Assembly: GCA_030427705.1 (NCBI GenBank) | Contig: JAUIBR010000026.1 | Coordinates: forward strand, 31,685-95,684 | Origin: a bacterium | Lineage (GTDB): Bacteria; Myxococcota_A; Bradymonadia; Bradymonadales; Bradymonadaceae | DNA: 64,000 nt | Reading direction: 5' to 3' | Part shown: piece by piece, positions 26,533 through 36,419 of the stretch | Numbering within the stretch: the stretch's first letter is position 1 | How the letters are laid out: each line of letters begins with the position of its first letter | The notes under the pieces: model-generated | Told to the model about the DNA's origin: nothing | Database searches by the model: none | Seen by the model: only the letters and a program-made list of their open reading frames with translations | Translations under genes and position numbers: made by a program

Positions 26533-27806
26533 ACCGTCCAGCCTTCGATAATCTCACGCATACGAAGCATGAATTTATCCGCGGTCGCGCCATCGATGAC
26601 GCGGTGGTCGAAGGACATGCACCAAACCGAAGTTGGCTTGACCATGATAGCGTCCGTCTTCTGGTCGACGACCACGCGTTTCTTAATCGCACCGGTTGCC
26701 AGGATAGCGGTCTGTGGCTGATTGATGATCGGAACACCGAACTCAGAGCCAAAGATGCCTGGGTTGGTCACGGTGAACGTTCCGCCCTTTACCTCTTCGG
26801 GCTTCAAACGCTTGGAGCGCGCACGTTCAGCGATATCGGTCACAGCACGCGCGCAACCCAGCAGGCTGAGTTCATCGACGTTCTTGATGACAGGAACGAC
26901 CAGGCTTGCGCCGACGTCCACCGCCATACCGACGTTGAAATCCCCGCGGTAGACGACGTGGTCGCCGTCCAGTGAGCTGTTAATCATTGGGAATGCCACC
27001 AAAGCGTCTGCGACGGCTTTGATGAGGAATGCCGTGTACGTCAATCGTACGCCGCGCTCAGCGAATTCTGGGGCGAGTGCTTTCTTTGCTGCGACGACGG
27101 CCGAGAAATCGATCTCGTGCACCGTCTGAGCATGAGCGGAGGTCGCACGGCTTGCGATCATGTGCTGCGCGATCATCTGGCGCTGTGGACTCAGAAGCTC
27201 AACGCGGTCGCGTGGGCCAACCTCGATCGGTGGAAGGTGGATGTCACGTTGAATACTTCCGCCTGAACGAGTCTGCTGATGTGCACCGGATTCGATGAAG
27301 GCCATGATGTCCTTCTTCGTGACGCGGCCAGAAAGTCCAGTTCCGTTGATCGGAGCCAGATCTTTGATTCCGTGTTCGGCAGCAATCTTGCGCACGAGCG
27401 GCGTGGAGCGCGTTCGCCGCAAGTCCTCAACACTGCCTTCTGCCGCGGCCACCGGCGCATGGCCGTTTGGCTTGGCAGCGGCTGGTGCTGCAGCAGGCGC
27501 TGACGTTGTTGCTGCGGGTTCCGAAGCGGCTTCAGCGGCTGGTGCTTCAACAGCGGCGCCCGCTTCACCTTCAGTATCGATCACCGCGACAATATGGTTG
27601 ATTTCGACGGTCTCGCCAGGCTCGACGCGGATCTCGATCAACACGCCTTCCACTGGGCTAGGAACTTCAGCGTCGACCTTGTCGGTTGTGATTTCGAAGA
27701 GTGGTTCATCACGCTCAACGCGCTCTCCGATCCCCTTCAACCAAGCCGTAAGAGTTCCTTCGGCAACAGATTCGCCCATTTGGGGCATCACAATTTCGGT
27801 ACGCAT
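26529..27806 (-). CDS. Dihydrolipoyl acyltransferase (2-oxoacid dehydrogenase E2)
   Basis: 425 residues. Lipoyl domain 1-77 with lipoylated Lys43 in TTDKVDAE; Ala/Pro-rich flexible linker; peripheral subunit-binding domain (about 132-172, STPLVRKIAAEHGI and GRVTKKDI); catalytic domain to the C-terminus with active-site SFDHRVIDG. Such subunits carry acyl groups in pyruvate, 2-oxoglutarate or branched-chain complexes. Single lipoyl domain and size fit branched-chain or 2-oxoglutarate types; sequence by eye does not separate them. E1 and E3 genes are not adjacent. Confidence 0.93.
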   Translation of the reverse strand: MRTEIVMPQMGESVAEGTLTAWLKGIGERVERDEPLFEITTDKVDAEVPSPVEGVLIEIRVEPGETVEINHIVAVIDTEGEAGAAVEAPAAEAASEPAATTSAPAAAPAAAKPNGHAPVAAAEGSVEDLRRTRSTPLVRKIAAEHGIKDLAPINGTGLSGRVTKKDIMAFIESGAHQQTRSGGSIQRDIHLPPIEVGPRDRVELLSPQRQMIAQHMIASRATSAHAQTVHEIDFSAVVAAKKALAPEFAERGVRLTYTAFLIKAVADALVAFPMINSSLDGDHVVYRGDFNVGMAVDVGASLVVPVIKNVDELSLLGCARAVTDIAERARSKRLKPEEVKGGTFTVTNPGIFGSEFGVPIINQPQTAILATGAIKKRVVVDQKTDAIMVKPTSVWCMSFDHRVIDGATADKFMLRMREIIEGWTV

Positions 27807-28128
27807 AGTGTCCTCGAATCAACCTGAACGCGCGGCCAACCCACCGCGAGAGCATTCCTACTTCACTGCGCAGCGGGCCGCAAGTCTTGGGAGTTGTATT
27901 GGGCTAGAGGGGGGCTCGCGGGCTCGGGCGCTAGCGGCTCGGGGGCTTGGGGGCTCGGGGGATCGGGGTGCAATCGCCCAGAACCAAAGCCAAAAAGAGA
28001 ATCCGAGAGCATCTGTGAAGAAATCCCTCGAAATCTGTGGAACTTCGATTCCCAGCGGCAAACCGCCACCAAAGCAAGGGACGTTCCACAGACGCGCACA
28101 GATTTTGACTCAGATTCCCACAGACTTC
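27807..28128. other. 322-base gap with low-complexity and ATCTGTG repeats
   Basis: No gene seen. 27900-27965 is a run of GGCTCGGG-like units. 28008-28125 carries several ATCTGTG copies in both orientations, including a perfect inverted pair TCTGTGGAAC (28034-28043) and GTTCCACAGA (28083-28092). Related copies lie at 47470-47530. Confidence 0.6.
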
Positions 28129-30447
28129 CTAAAATGGCTGGCTAGCGGGAGCCGAGAACTCGTAGTGAATTCTGGCGCCCTCGACGAGTTGTTCGTGGGT
28201 GATGACGGATTCAGAACCGTTGACGGTAAACCCGGCGATCTCAACGCCCTCGGAGTTGTTCGAGGTGATTTCGATGGTGTTGCCGTTCTGAAGTTCGATC
28301 TGCATGACATCGAACAGTGGTGGGCTTGGGAAGTACTCGGTGGTTGTGATCACCGGGTAGAAACCGGCGGCCGAGAAGATATACCAGGACGATAACGTGC
28401 CGCCGTCGTCATTGCCAATGATGCCATCCGGCGTGGTGTCATAGAGCGTCTTTTGGATCTGGCGCGTCCAATAACCGAGCTTCGCCAGATCACCCGCGGT
28501 CGCCCACATGAAGACGTTATGCAGCGGCGGTTGGTTGCCATGCCAGTAGTAGGTGTCAGGTAGCGCCCAGAGCGCGCGGTTGCCGTCGAAATGTCCGGAG
28601 CCCTCGAAGATTTGCTCAAGCTTCTCGCGGAACGCTTCTTGGCCCATCGTCTCTGCAAGGCCTGCAGGGTCGTGTGGCACATGCAGCGTCCAATGCCAGC
28701 CGGTGCCCTCGGTGTACGGCCCTCCGCTGCGACCGCTAAACTGGTTTGGTCGGAACGGCTCTTCCCAACTGCCATCCGTCATGCGGGTGCGAAGGAACGC
28801 CGATTCTGGTTCAAAGATGTTCTGGTAGTACTTCGCGCGGGCTCGGTAGTCATCGACATCGTCGCGCTCCAAAACCTCGGCCAGCGCGGCCATCCCGGAG
28901 TCGTTAGCGGCATACTCGAGCGTCAATGCAGCAGACTCTCCCGATACATCAGCCGGAACGTAGCCAAACTGAAGGAATGCTTCGTGCTCCGATCGGCCTC
29001 GGAAGGGCGCGCCGTCAGGCGGGTTATGTGAAGCCACCAGCGCATCGAAGGCGGTCGCGTAGTCCACACCATTGATCCCCTTAATCGCAGAGTCTCCAAA
29101 CAGGATGTCAGCGGGTGTACCAACCATTCCGCCCGTGTAGCTCAGCCCGGCTGGCCAAGCGGGCACGTACCCGCCGTCTGCCGCCATTTTCAGCAGTGAG
29201 TTCAGGACGTCGCGCTGAATCTCTGGGTCATAGAGCACATACCAGGGATGCAGCGACCGATAGGTGTCCCACAACGAAAGGTCGGTGTAATAGGGGTGGT
29301 CGGTGTCGTGAATTTCACCGTCTAAGCCCCGATATCGGCCACTCTCATCAAAGCGTGTCGGCATTCGATACGTGTTGTAGAGCGCGGTGAAAAGGATGCT
29401 GCGGTCACGTTCGTCGCCCCCTGCAACCTTCAGCCGAGCTAGCTTTTGCGACCACAACGCAACGGCTTCGGCCTTCACATCGTCGTAGGTCTTCGAACCG
29501 ATTTGGTCGATGAAGTTGTCTTGAGCTTGTTGCGCATCGATGAGTGATACAGCGACCTTCACACGGACCTCATCGGCGCCATCGAAGTACAGAACAAGTC
29601 CAGCGGACTGGCCTGCGGCGGACGTTCGGTCAACCTCGATCTCACCGTCTTCCCAACCGTCCACTTGCGTCGGTTCGACATCGAACTCGATGACGTAGAA
29701 GAGCGTGAAGGGCAGGCTTCGCCCAACGTATGCGCCGTCATACTCGACGAAACCGGTGACCCGGGAGCCAGCTTGCTGGATGGACGCGCTCATGACCCCG
29801 GTATCGTCTACCGACGCTGATGCATCGACCGTGATGATCCGAGGCGTGTCGCCCTCCCACGTATAGTGATGGATTGCGCCGTTTTTGGTCGCGGTCATTC
29901 GCGCCAACGTCTGGGATTCTTCAAGAAACGCGATGTACTCGCCAGGAGACGCGTCCTCGCGTTCTTTGTCCGAGGTCTGCCACCATCTGCCTGGCTCTTT
30001 GTCGGCCAGATTTTCTGCGGTGTTTGGCATGATTCGAAGGTTTGCATAGTCGGCGGTTCCGGTGCCAACCAAATGCAGATGGCTAAACCCCCGAATATGC
30101 GGATCCAGGTCGTAGTAGCCACTGAAGTGGTGCGTCGCGCGCGGGTGGTTGCCGGACATGGTGGTATCTGAGCCGACCTTCACCATGCCATTGGGGATTT
30201 GGGCCGCTGGCGTCATCCCGGCATAGGCAAAGCCCAAACCGCCAGAACCGATGAAAGGATTGACCAGCGCGATTGCCTCTTCGGTGGTGTTGAACACCGG
30301 AGGTTGCGCCATATCGCCAGACATATCGCCCGTGGCAGTGTCAGCCCCCATATCGGACATGTCGACGTCGTTGTTGTTGCCGGAGACCTGGTCGTCATCG
30401 GAACAAGCGGCGAGCGCGATGAATAGAAAAACAGCGATCCAGCGCAT
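28129..30447 (-). CDS. GH92 alpha-mannosidase, lipoprotein
   Basis: 772 residues. Lipoprotein signal ending IALAAC. GH92 N-terminal beta-sandwich: VNPFIGSGGLGFAYAGMTPA, GFSHLHLVGTG. The (alpha/alpha)6 domain carries YTEGTGWHWTLHVPHD, where the Glu aligns with the general acid region, and IIGNDDGGTLSSWYIFSAAGFYP with the Asp pair of the base. The usual HGNEP motif reads HGNQP here. GH92 enzymes are calcium-dependent exo-mannosidases trimming alpha-1,2/1,3 mannosides or mannosyl phosphodiesters from glycoproteins. Starts 2 bases after glmS, so co-transcribed. Confidence 0.92.
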   Translation of the reverse strand: MRWIAVFLFIALAACSDDDQVSGNNNDVDMSDMGADTATGDMSGDMAQPPVFNTTEEAIALVNPFIGSGGLGFAYAGMTPAAQIPNGMVKVGSDTTMSGNHPRATHHFSGYYDLDPHIRGFSHLHLVGTGTADYANLRIMPNTAENLADKEPGRWWQTSDKEREDASPGEYIAFLEESQTLARMTATKNGAIHHYTWEGDTPRIITVDASASVDDTGVMSASIQQAGSRVTGFVEYDGAYVGRSLPFTLFYVIEFDVEPTQVDGWEDGEIEVDRTSAAGQSAGLVLYFDGADEVRVKVAVSLIDAQQAQDNFIDQIGSKTYDDVKAEAVALWSQKLARLKVAGGDERDRSILFTALYNTYRMPTRFDESGRYRGLDGEIHDTDHPYYTDLSLWDTYRSLHPWYVLYDPEIQRDVLNSLLKMAADGGYVPAWPAGLSYTGGMVGTPADILFGDSAIKGINGVDYATAFDALVASHNPPDGAPFRGRSEHEAFLQFGYVPADVSGESAALTLEYAANDSGMAALAEVLERDDVDDYRARAKYYQNIFEPESAFLRTRMTDGSWEEPFRPNQFSGRSGGPYTEGTGWHWTLHVPHDPAGLAETMGQEAFREKLEQIFEGSGHFDGNRALWALPDTYYWHGNQPPLHNVFMWATAGDLAKLGYWTRQIQKTLYDTTPDGIIGNDDGGTLSSWYIFSAAGFYPVITTTEYFPSPPLFDVMQIELQNGNTIEITSNNSEGVEIAGFTVNGSESVITHEQLVEGARIHYEFSAPASQPF

Positions 30448-30449
30448 GA

Positions 30450-32282
30450 TTACTCGACGGTGACGGATTTAGCGAGGTTTCGAGGTTGGTCCACATCGGT
30501 CCCTTTGAAGTCGGCGATATGGTAGGCCAAAAGCTGCACTGCTACGGATGCAACCATCGGCTGCACGAACTCACCGACATCAGGCATCTCGATCACAACG
30601 TCCGAAATCTCCGGCATATGTGTGTCGCCTTCGGTAACGATCGAAATCACACGACCGTCACGGGCCAAGACCTCTTGCACGTTACTGAGCGTCTTTTCGT
30701 AGACGATGTTCTTGGGGGCCACGACCACGACCGGCATCTCTTCATCGATGAGTGCAATCGGGCCGTGTTTCATCTCGCCAGAAGCGTAGCCTTCGGCGTG
30801 AATATAGCTGATTTCCTTGAGTTTCAGCGCGCCTTCGAGCGCAATCGGGTAGACGACGCCACGTCCCAGGAAAAGGAACGAGTGCGCGTTCGCGAACTGA
30901 TGTGCGATGCCCTCGTAGATGGCGTGGTCGACCAACATCTCTTCCATGGCGGTTGGAACACCGCGCAATTCCTCAAGCAAGACACGGCCGGTATCAGCGT
31001 CAATCGTTTCGCGACGTCGTCCGAGCCACACAGCCAACATCGAGACCGCAGCCAATTGCGTCGTGAACGCTTTGGTTGATGCGACGCCGATTTCTGGCCC
31101 AGCGTGGGTGTACAACACGCCGTCAGATTCCCGGGCGATGGTGGACTCGATAACGTTGCAGATGGCCATGGCTTTCGCGCCATGTTCGCGCGCCAAACGC
31201 ATCGCTGCCAGGGTGTCAGCAGTCTCGCCAGATTGGCTGATCGCCACACATAGCGTGTGTTCGTCGATGACGGGGTAGCGGTAGCGGAACTCGCTCGCCA
31301 GGTCGACCTCGACGGGAATCTTGGCGACGCGCTCGATGAGGTACTTGCCCACCATCGCGGCATAATAGCTAGTCCCGCAGGCGACGAAGACAAGCTTGCG
31401 TGCGCCAGCCAGCCACTCCGCATCGATATCGACTTCGGCGAGGTCAACGTCGCCAGATTCGACATTCACGCGGCCGCGAAGGGTGTCGACGATGCGGGCT
31501 GGCTGCTCAAAGATCTCTTTGAGCATGAAGTGCTTGTAACCCTGTTTCTCTGCGGAGATTGGGTCCCAGTTGATGTGGCGGCTGGTGCGTTCGACTTCAT
31601 TTCCAGCGTCGTCGAACACCTGCATCGAATCGGCGCGTAGCACGGCCGTGTCGCCGTCTTCCAGAAACACAAACTCGCGCGTGTGCTCAAGCACCGCAGG
31701 GACATCTGACGCCGCGAACGACTCGCCCTGTCCTTTGCCCAGCACCATCGGAGACGCGAATCGCGCCACGACAAGACAGTCGGGGTCTTGGGTGTCCATG
31801 ACGACCAACGCATAGGAGCCTTCCATGCGTCCGAGCGCGCGTCGTACCGCGTCGTGAAGGTCGGTGGCACCGAGCTCGAATTGGTGGTCAATCAGATGGG
31901 CGGCGACCTCGGTATCCGTCGCGCTCAGGAACTCGCGCCCTGCTTTGGCCAGCTCTTCCTTGAGCTCGCTGTAGTTTTCGATGATCCCGTTGTGTGCCAG
32001 AACAACGCGGCCAGCTTGGTGCGGGTGGGCGTTGATTTCGGTAGGCCCACCGTGCGTGGCCCAACGCGTGTGGCCCAGGCCTTGGCTACCGTTAAACGGC
32101 TCGGCCAGATACGCACGCTCTAGATTGGTGAGCTTCCCTTCTGCTCGGCTAACCCGAAGGCCTTCCGGGGTATTGATCGCAATACCGGCCGAGTCGTAGC
32201 CACGATACTCAAGGCGCCGCAGGCCATTGAGAAGAATTTCACCACAATCTTGATGGCCAATATAGCCAACGATTCCACACAC
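30450..32282 (-). CDS. glmS: Glutamine-fructose-6-phosphate aminotransferase (GlmS)
   Basis: 610 residues (E. coli 609). GTG start with GGAG 8 bases upstream; Met is followed by Cys2, the N-terminal nucleophile (CGIVGYIG). Glutaminase domain to ~240, then two SIS sugar-isomerase domains with CGTSYYA, SQSGETADTLAA and the C-terminal DVDQPRNLAKSVTVE. It makes glucosamine-6-phosphate, first step to UDP-GlcNAc for peptidoglycan and LPS. I see no glmS-ribozyme-like leader; the upstream gap is a repeat array. Confidence 0.97.
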   Translation of the reverse strand: MCGIVGYIGHQDCGEILLNGLRRLEYRGYDSAGIAINTPEGLRVSRAEGKLTNLERAYLAEPFNGSQGLGHTRWATHGGPTEINAHPHQAGRVVLAHNGIIENYSELKEELAKAGREFLSATDTEVAAHLIDHQFELGATDLHDAVRRALGRMEGSYALVVMDTQDPDCLVVARFASPMVLGKGQGESFAASDVPAVLEHTREFVFLEDGDTAVLRADSMQVFDDAGNEVERTSRHINWDPISAEKQGYKHFMLKEIFEQPARIVDTLRGRVNVESGDVDLAEVDIDAEWLAGARKLVFVACGTSYYAAMVGKYLIERVAKIPVEVDLASEFRYRYPVIDEHTLCVAISQSGETADTLAAMRLAREHGAKAMAICNVIESTIARESDGVLYTHAGPEIGVASTKAFTTQLAAVSMLAVWLGRRRETIDADTGRVLLEELRGVPTAMEEMLVDHAIYEGIAHQFANAHSFLFLGRGVVYPIALEGALKLKEISYIHAEGYASGEMKHGPIALIDEEMPVVVVAPKNIVYEKTLSNVQEVLARDGRVISIVTEGDTHMPEISDVVIEMPDVGEFVQPMVASVAVQLLAYHIADFKGTDVDQPRNLAKSVTVE

Positions 32283-32294
32283 AGGACGCTCCGC

Positions 32295-32440
32295 TGTTGT
32301 CGCCTTCGGCTGGGATCGCCTTCGGCTGGTGTCGCCTTCGGCTGGTGTCGCCTTCGGCTGTTGTCGCCTTCGGCTGGCATCGCCTTCGGCTGTTATCGCC
32401 GCTTCGCGGCTGTTCTCGCTCGCCTTCGGCTTCGCTGTTA
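32295..32440. repeat. Tandem 17-base repeats CGCCTTCGGCTGGTGT
   Basis: About seven units of roughly 17 bases, each with the palindromic core GCCTTCGGC (TTCG loop), then two variant units with TTCGCGGC and CGCCTTCGGC. It lies directly upstream of glmS. Confidence 0.85.
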
Positions 32441-32442
32441 AA

Positions 32443-32505
32443 TCACCAAATTGGTGAGTTTTATTCTTAGGTCCTTAAGAAACTTAAGTCCTTAGGAACC
32501 CCTTA
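32443..32505. promoter_or_regulatory. Palindrome TCACCAA-A-TTGGTGA and CTTAAG/CCTTAG cluster
   Basis: 15-base dyad at 32443-32457 followed on the plus strand by GTTTTATTCTT, and then CCTTAAGAAACTTAAG and CCTTAGG copies reaching the stop codon of the leftward lipoprotein gene. Probably the 3' UTR and terminator of that gene; related CTTAAG/CCTAAG copies follow the stop at 57231. Confidence 0.45.
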
Positions 32506-33681
32506 GTTTGAATCACCAGTGATTGTTGCTCCAACACCGGTGAATTCCAAACCGATGCTAAATGCGTCGTCCTTATCATCATTGTCGGTGTCGATATCGA
32601 CGTCCGCACTGACGAGGGCGAGGAACGCGCAGTTTTGCTCGCTTGCAAGGAACTGACATCCCTGTGAGTCATTGACACACGCCGTCGCATCGAGCGCATC
32701 GACCTGGCATTCATACCGATTATTATTGGAGTTGAACGCATATGTTGGCTTCTGCAAGCACGTGCAGTTGAGCGATGCCGCGTTCAGGCTCTCGTAGAAA
32801 GTATCGCGTTGAACTGCGCCACCAAGCGTGCCGTTCGTCAACGCAACTCGGCCGCCGGCTTGGAAATCCGCGCCAGGCACGATGTCCGCTTCCATGACGA
32901 TGTCTTGCGTCTCGATGCGTACTTCGTCCAAAAGTCCGGGGAACTTCAACTCGAGGTTGCATCCGGTCGCGGTCAGGTGGCCGTTGATGACGCGCGCATT
33001 TCGGCAGGTCCATCGTGGTTCGCCCTGATTGTTGAAGCTGTCGGGCAACGTGTTGAATTCGCCCATGCCCGCTAGATTATTGGCGAAGTCGAGGTCCGTG
33101 TCGGTTCCTAGAAGGAAGTCGACGGTGAAATCGAGGTCGAAAATGTCGTTGGAGAGATCCGAGAACGTGATGAGGTAGACGAGGTCTCCTTGCTGGATTT
33201 CTGCGTCGATATTCGCGTTCACATTCGCGCCGAAGCCCGCAGCAGCGCTGAGGTATCCGCCAACTTTATTATCGAACATTCCGTCGCCATTTAGGTCGTA
33301 GCAGCATGCGTTGGTCGCGGGGATCACAACGCTATCCAAGAATGCGGCTCCGCCGTATGGCCCCATTGGGCAATTGGCGTCTTGTGTCGGGAAGAAGCAG
33401 TTTTGCTCAGTGAAATCGGGGATATCCATGTCGAAGACAAACATGTCTTCTTCCATGTCGCTGCCCATATCCGACGCCATATCCATCATGTTGTTGGCGT
33501 TGTTCGAATTGTTGATGTTGTTGATGTTGTTCGCGTTGTTGACGTTGTTCGCATTGTTAACGTTATTGACGTTGTTGGCGTTGTTAACGTTGTTTGCGTT
33601 GTTTGCGCTGGTATCGGAGTCGTCGGAGCAGCCGATGGCAAGAACGACGGCTAACGTCGCGGCAATCTGATGGAATTTCAT
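32503..33681 (-). CDS. Asn-rich-linker lipoprotein, unknown domain
   Basis: 392 residues from ATG 33681 (an in-frame GTG three codons earlier lacks the AAGG spacing). Lipobox VVLAIGC, spacer of NNxNN triads residues 28-68, Met/Asp-rich stretch, then about 300 residues of beta-rich sequence with paired Cys (CCYDLNGDGMFDNKVGGYL contains an EF-like DLNGDGMFD). No known enzymatic motif. Divergent from the STAND gene with a 91-base gap. Confidence 0.75.
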   Translation of the reverse strand: MKFHQIAATLAVVLAIGCSDDSDTSANNANNVNNANNVNNVNNANNVNNANNINNINNSNNANNMMDMASDMGSDMEEDMFVFDMDIPDFTEQNCFFPTQDANCPMGPYGGAAFLDSVVIPATNACCYDLNGDGMFDNKVGGYLSAAAGFGANVNANIDAEIQQGDLVYLITFSDLSNDIFDLDFTVDFLLGTDTDLDFANNLAGMGEFNTLPDSFNNQGEPRWTCRNARVINGHLTATGCNLELKFPGLLDEVRIETQDIVMEADIVPGADFQAGGRVALTNGTLGGAVQRDTFYESLNAASLNCTCLQKPTYAFNSNNNRYECQVDALDATACVNDSQGCQFLASEQNCAFLALVSADVDIDTDNDDKDDAFSIGLEFTGVGATITGDSN

Positions 33682-33772
33682 CGTAAACACCCTTTTTCAC
33701 ATCCATTTGAACCGCGGAACCATACCGATTGATGTTGCCGTAGGCAAACCGTCCGACCATAGTTCCTAGGTC

Positions 33773-36418
33773 ATGCGTACGAACATCGCCCGAGACGAAA
33801 CAGACTTTGTGGGTCGCAGTGCCGCCGTGGAATCGGTGGAGTCCGCGCTCCAAGAGCACACACTGGTGACATTGGTTGGACCTGGTGGCATCGGAAAGAC
33901 TCGCCTCTCTCGCGAGGTGGGCATTCGTGCGGTCGAAAACATGGACGAGGTCTGGTTTGTCGATATGTCGGCCACGGACCACGGTCTGCGGCAGGCGGTG
34001 GCCGGCGTCACGGGTGTTCCGCAGGCCGAAGATTTGGAGAACGCGCTGCAGCATCGCGGCCGCGTCCTGCTCATTTTGGACAACGTCGACCAGATTCTGG
34101 ACGAGAGCTACGACTTTACAAACGCGTTTCAGGTCGAATGCCCGGATTTGCGGGTACTGGCCACGTCTCGCGAGCGTATCAATTCGGCGAATGAGTACAT
34201 CTATCGCGTCGAACGGCTGAATTCCGAAAACAGCCAGCTCTTGTTTCGTTCACGCGCGCAACGTGGTGGATCCAACGTTGAGGATGAAGAGCTCGACCCG
34301 TTGCTTGAGGCGTTGGACGGCTATCCGCTCGCGATTGAGCTAGCGGCATCACGCGTTGGTATCTTGTCCATCGCGACGATCCGGGAACGGCTTGAGCACG
34401 ACCTATCGATCTTGCGATCGAAGGCTCGAGACCTGCCTGAGCGCCACCGGACAATGTTGGCGGCAGTCGAATCTTCTTGGGAGCTTCTGGACCCGGAAGA
34501 ACGCGAAGTCATGCAGCAACTCTCGGTGTTTCCGGGAGCATTTGATCTGGAGGCTGCCGAGTCTATCGTGACCTCAGATGCGTGGGTCGGTGATGTCCTT
34601 GAGTCATTGGTCGACCGCTCGCTCTTGCAGACGTTGCGCGACGATGAAGGCCGAGTTCGTTTTGAACTGCCGCACTTCATGCGTGTGTTCTGCCGACAGC
34701 GCATCGACCCCGATGAACTTCTGGCGCTCAATGATCGCCATGGAATGCACTATTCGAACCTCGACCCGTGTCCGCCGGGAGATGTCGAGAATCTCTACGT
34801 GGCAGCGCGCCGTGTTTCGAGTCGCGACCTGATGGCAGAGTGCGTGTTCGCCTGCGAATACACGGCGAAGATTACCGGTGGTTTCGGGCGCTACCGCGAT
34901 CTAGCGCATGAACTTCTGGACCAACTCAGCGATGAGTGTTCGTTCGCTCGTGCGCTTCTGCTGCGGTGTCGAGCGCTTGCCAATCTGGGTATGCGACGGT
35001 TGAACTCCGCGTTGGTGGATGCAAAGGCAGCTGTTGAATGCGCGCGGGAACTCAAAGACGAACCCGTTCTGGCACATTCGCTTCCGACTCTGGGCATGAC
35101 GTATCTGGAGCTTGGCGAGGTAAACCGGGCCAAAGAGCTTCTGTCCGAGGCGCTCGACCTGGCTCAGAAACGCAGCCTTCGCGATGTTGAGGTCTTGGTT
35201 CGTCAGAAGCTTGGTATCGTCTTGTTCATCTCCGGCGAGCCCATGGAAGCCGAGGATGAAGTGCGCAAGTCGTGGCGGTTGGGCGAGAACATCGGCGACA
35301 CCTACGAAGCCGCGCGCGCCATGGCGACCCTTGCGGTTATCAAGAAAGAGACCGGAAATCCCGGCGATGCTCGCCGCTTTTTCGAGCGCGCGTTGGAGAG
35401 CCTGGGCATCCTCGACGACCGCGTCACGAGCGCACTTACAAGGATTAACCTCGCGGATTTGTTGGTGCAGATGGAGCGGCCCGATGAAGCGGAACCGCAT
35501 TATCGCGAAGCGCTAAACGTGGCTCGCAGCACCGGAGACCGGTTGCGTCAATCGGCCGCACTGCTCGGCCTTGTCGAAAGCGGCGCATCTAATGAACAGG
35601 AAGAGGTCGCGAACTGGTTGCATGAGGCCGCGAACTGCTTGGAGGCGATCGATGCCTACGCCGAACGAACCCGGGCGTGGTTGACGTACGCAGTCTACGA
35701 GCTTGGCCGCCAACAGCCTGCCCTTGCACTAACCGCGCTCCGGCGGGGCGAGGAAGCGGTGCAGGCGTTGGAGCACGATTGGTCGATGGGGCTTTTAACC
35801 GCGTACCGCGCGATCGCGCATGCCGCGTTGTCGGACAGCGCAGCCGCGAAGAAGGACCTGAAGCGCGTCGAGAAATACTGGAGCAATCCGGATTGCCATA
35901 TGATTGCGAAGGACCTCCACATCTTCGAGGAGCTCGTGAACCATCTGCTTACGGGCGTACCGATCGACCTGGAAGCATGGCGTTTGCGTGCGGATGAAAT
36001 CGCGGGAGATCCACGCATGCGCACGCCAATGTGGGTTCAACACAATCACGTCCGAACGCTCTTGGCGCTGTATCGCAAGCTGAGTTCCGGTTCGACCGTT
36101 CGCTTCCAGATGGCTCGAGACGGTCGCACTATTATCGGTCTGGACGGCGAGGAGCACGACTTCTCGCGTCGCGGTCCGCTAAGACGTATCATGTTGGCGC
36201 TGGCTGAGGCAGCCGTCGCAAAACCAGGCGTCTGTCTATCGACGGAAGAGCTTGTTGAAGCGGGATATCCAGACGAAGTCATGACCTACGAATCCGGCCG
36301 AACGCGCATCTATGCTGCGATTGGACGACTTCGCAAAATGGGTCTCGAAGACTCGATTGATACTCGCGACGAAGGCTACCTGATCCCGCCAGAAATCACG
36401 GTTGAGTGGATCGATTAG
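33773..36418 (+). CDS. STAND/NB-ARC ATPase with TPR repeats and C-terminal winged helix
   Basis: 881 residues. NTPase 1-290 with Walker A GPGGIGKT (36-43), Walker B RVLLILDNVD (97-106), sensor LRVLATSRER and the GLPL-like GYPLAIELAASR. Residues ~390-770 are TPR helices (LGEVNRAKELLSEALDLAQK; DARRFFERALESLG). The C-terminal ~105 residues resemble an OmpR/PhoB winged helix: MLALAEAAVAKPGVCLSTEELV, RTRIYAAIGRLRKMG, DEGYLIPP. Related 'predicted ATPase' regulators (COG3903/AfsR-type) usually carry the winged helix at the N-terminus, so the order is inverted. Probably an ATP-switched transcription regulator. The next gene begins one base after its stop. Confidence 0.85.
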   Translation: MRTNIARDETDFVGRSAAVESVESALQEHTLVTLVGPGGIGKTRLSREVGIRAVENMDEVWFVDMSATDHGLRQAVAGVTGVPQAEDLENALQHRGRVLLILDNVDQILDESYDFTNAFQVECPDLRVLATSRERINSANEYIYRVERLNSENSQLLFRSRAQRGGSNVEDEELDPLLEALDGYPLAIELAASRVGILSIATIRERLEHDLSILRSKARDLPERHRTMLAAVESSWELLDPEEREVMQQLSVFPGAFDLEAAESIVTSDAWVGDVLESLVDRSLLQTLRDDEGRVRFELPHFMRVFCRQRIDPDELLALNDRHGMHYSNLDPCPPGDVENLYVAARRVSSRDLMAECVFACEYTAKITGGFGRYRDLAHELLDQLSDECSFARALLLRCRALANLGMRRLNSALVDAKAAVECARELKDEPVLAHSLPTLGMTYLELGEVNRAKELLSEALDLAQKRSLRDVEVLVRQKLGIVLFISGEPMEAEDEVRKSWRLGENIGDTYEAARAMATLAVIKKETGNPGDARRFFERALESLGILDDRVTSALTRINLADLLVQMERPDEAEPHYREALNVARSTGDRLRQSAALLGLVESGASNEQEEVANWLHEAANCLEAIDAYAERTRAWLTYAVYELGRQQPALALTALRRGEEAVQALEHDWSMGLLTAYRAIAHAALSDSAAAKKDLKRVEKYWSNPDCHMIAKDLHIFEELVNHLLTGVPIDLEAWRLRADEIAGDPRMRTPMWVQHNHVRTLLALYRKLSSGSTVRFQMARDGRTIIGLDGEEHDFSRRGPLRRIMLALAEAAVAKPGVCLSTEELVEAGYPDEVMTYESGRTRIYAAIGRLRKMGLEDSIDTRDEGYLIPPEITVEWID

Positions 36419-36419
36419 C

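Noticed and set aside
27295..28395. 366-codon plus-strand open frame opposite the E2 acyltransferase
   Set aside because: Antisense shadow: the minus strand encodes a complete E2 with all motifs, and the plus frame runs on into repeats and the GH92 gene.
32283..32502. glmS ribozyme or riboswitch upstream of glmS
   Set aside because: The gap is mostly 17-base tandem repeats and short dyads; no ribozyme core was recognisable.
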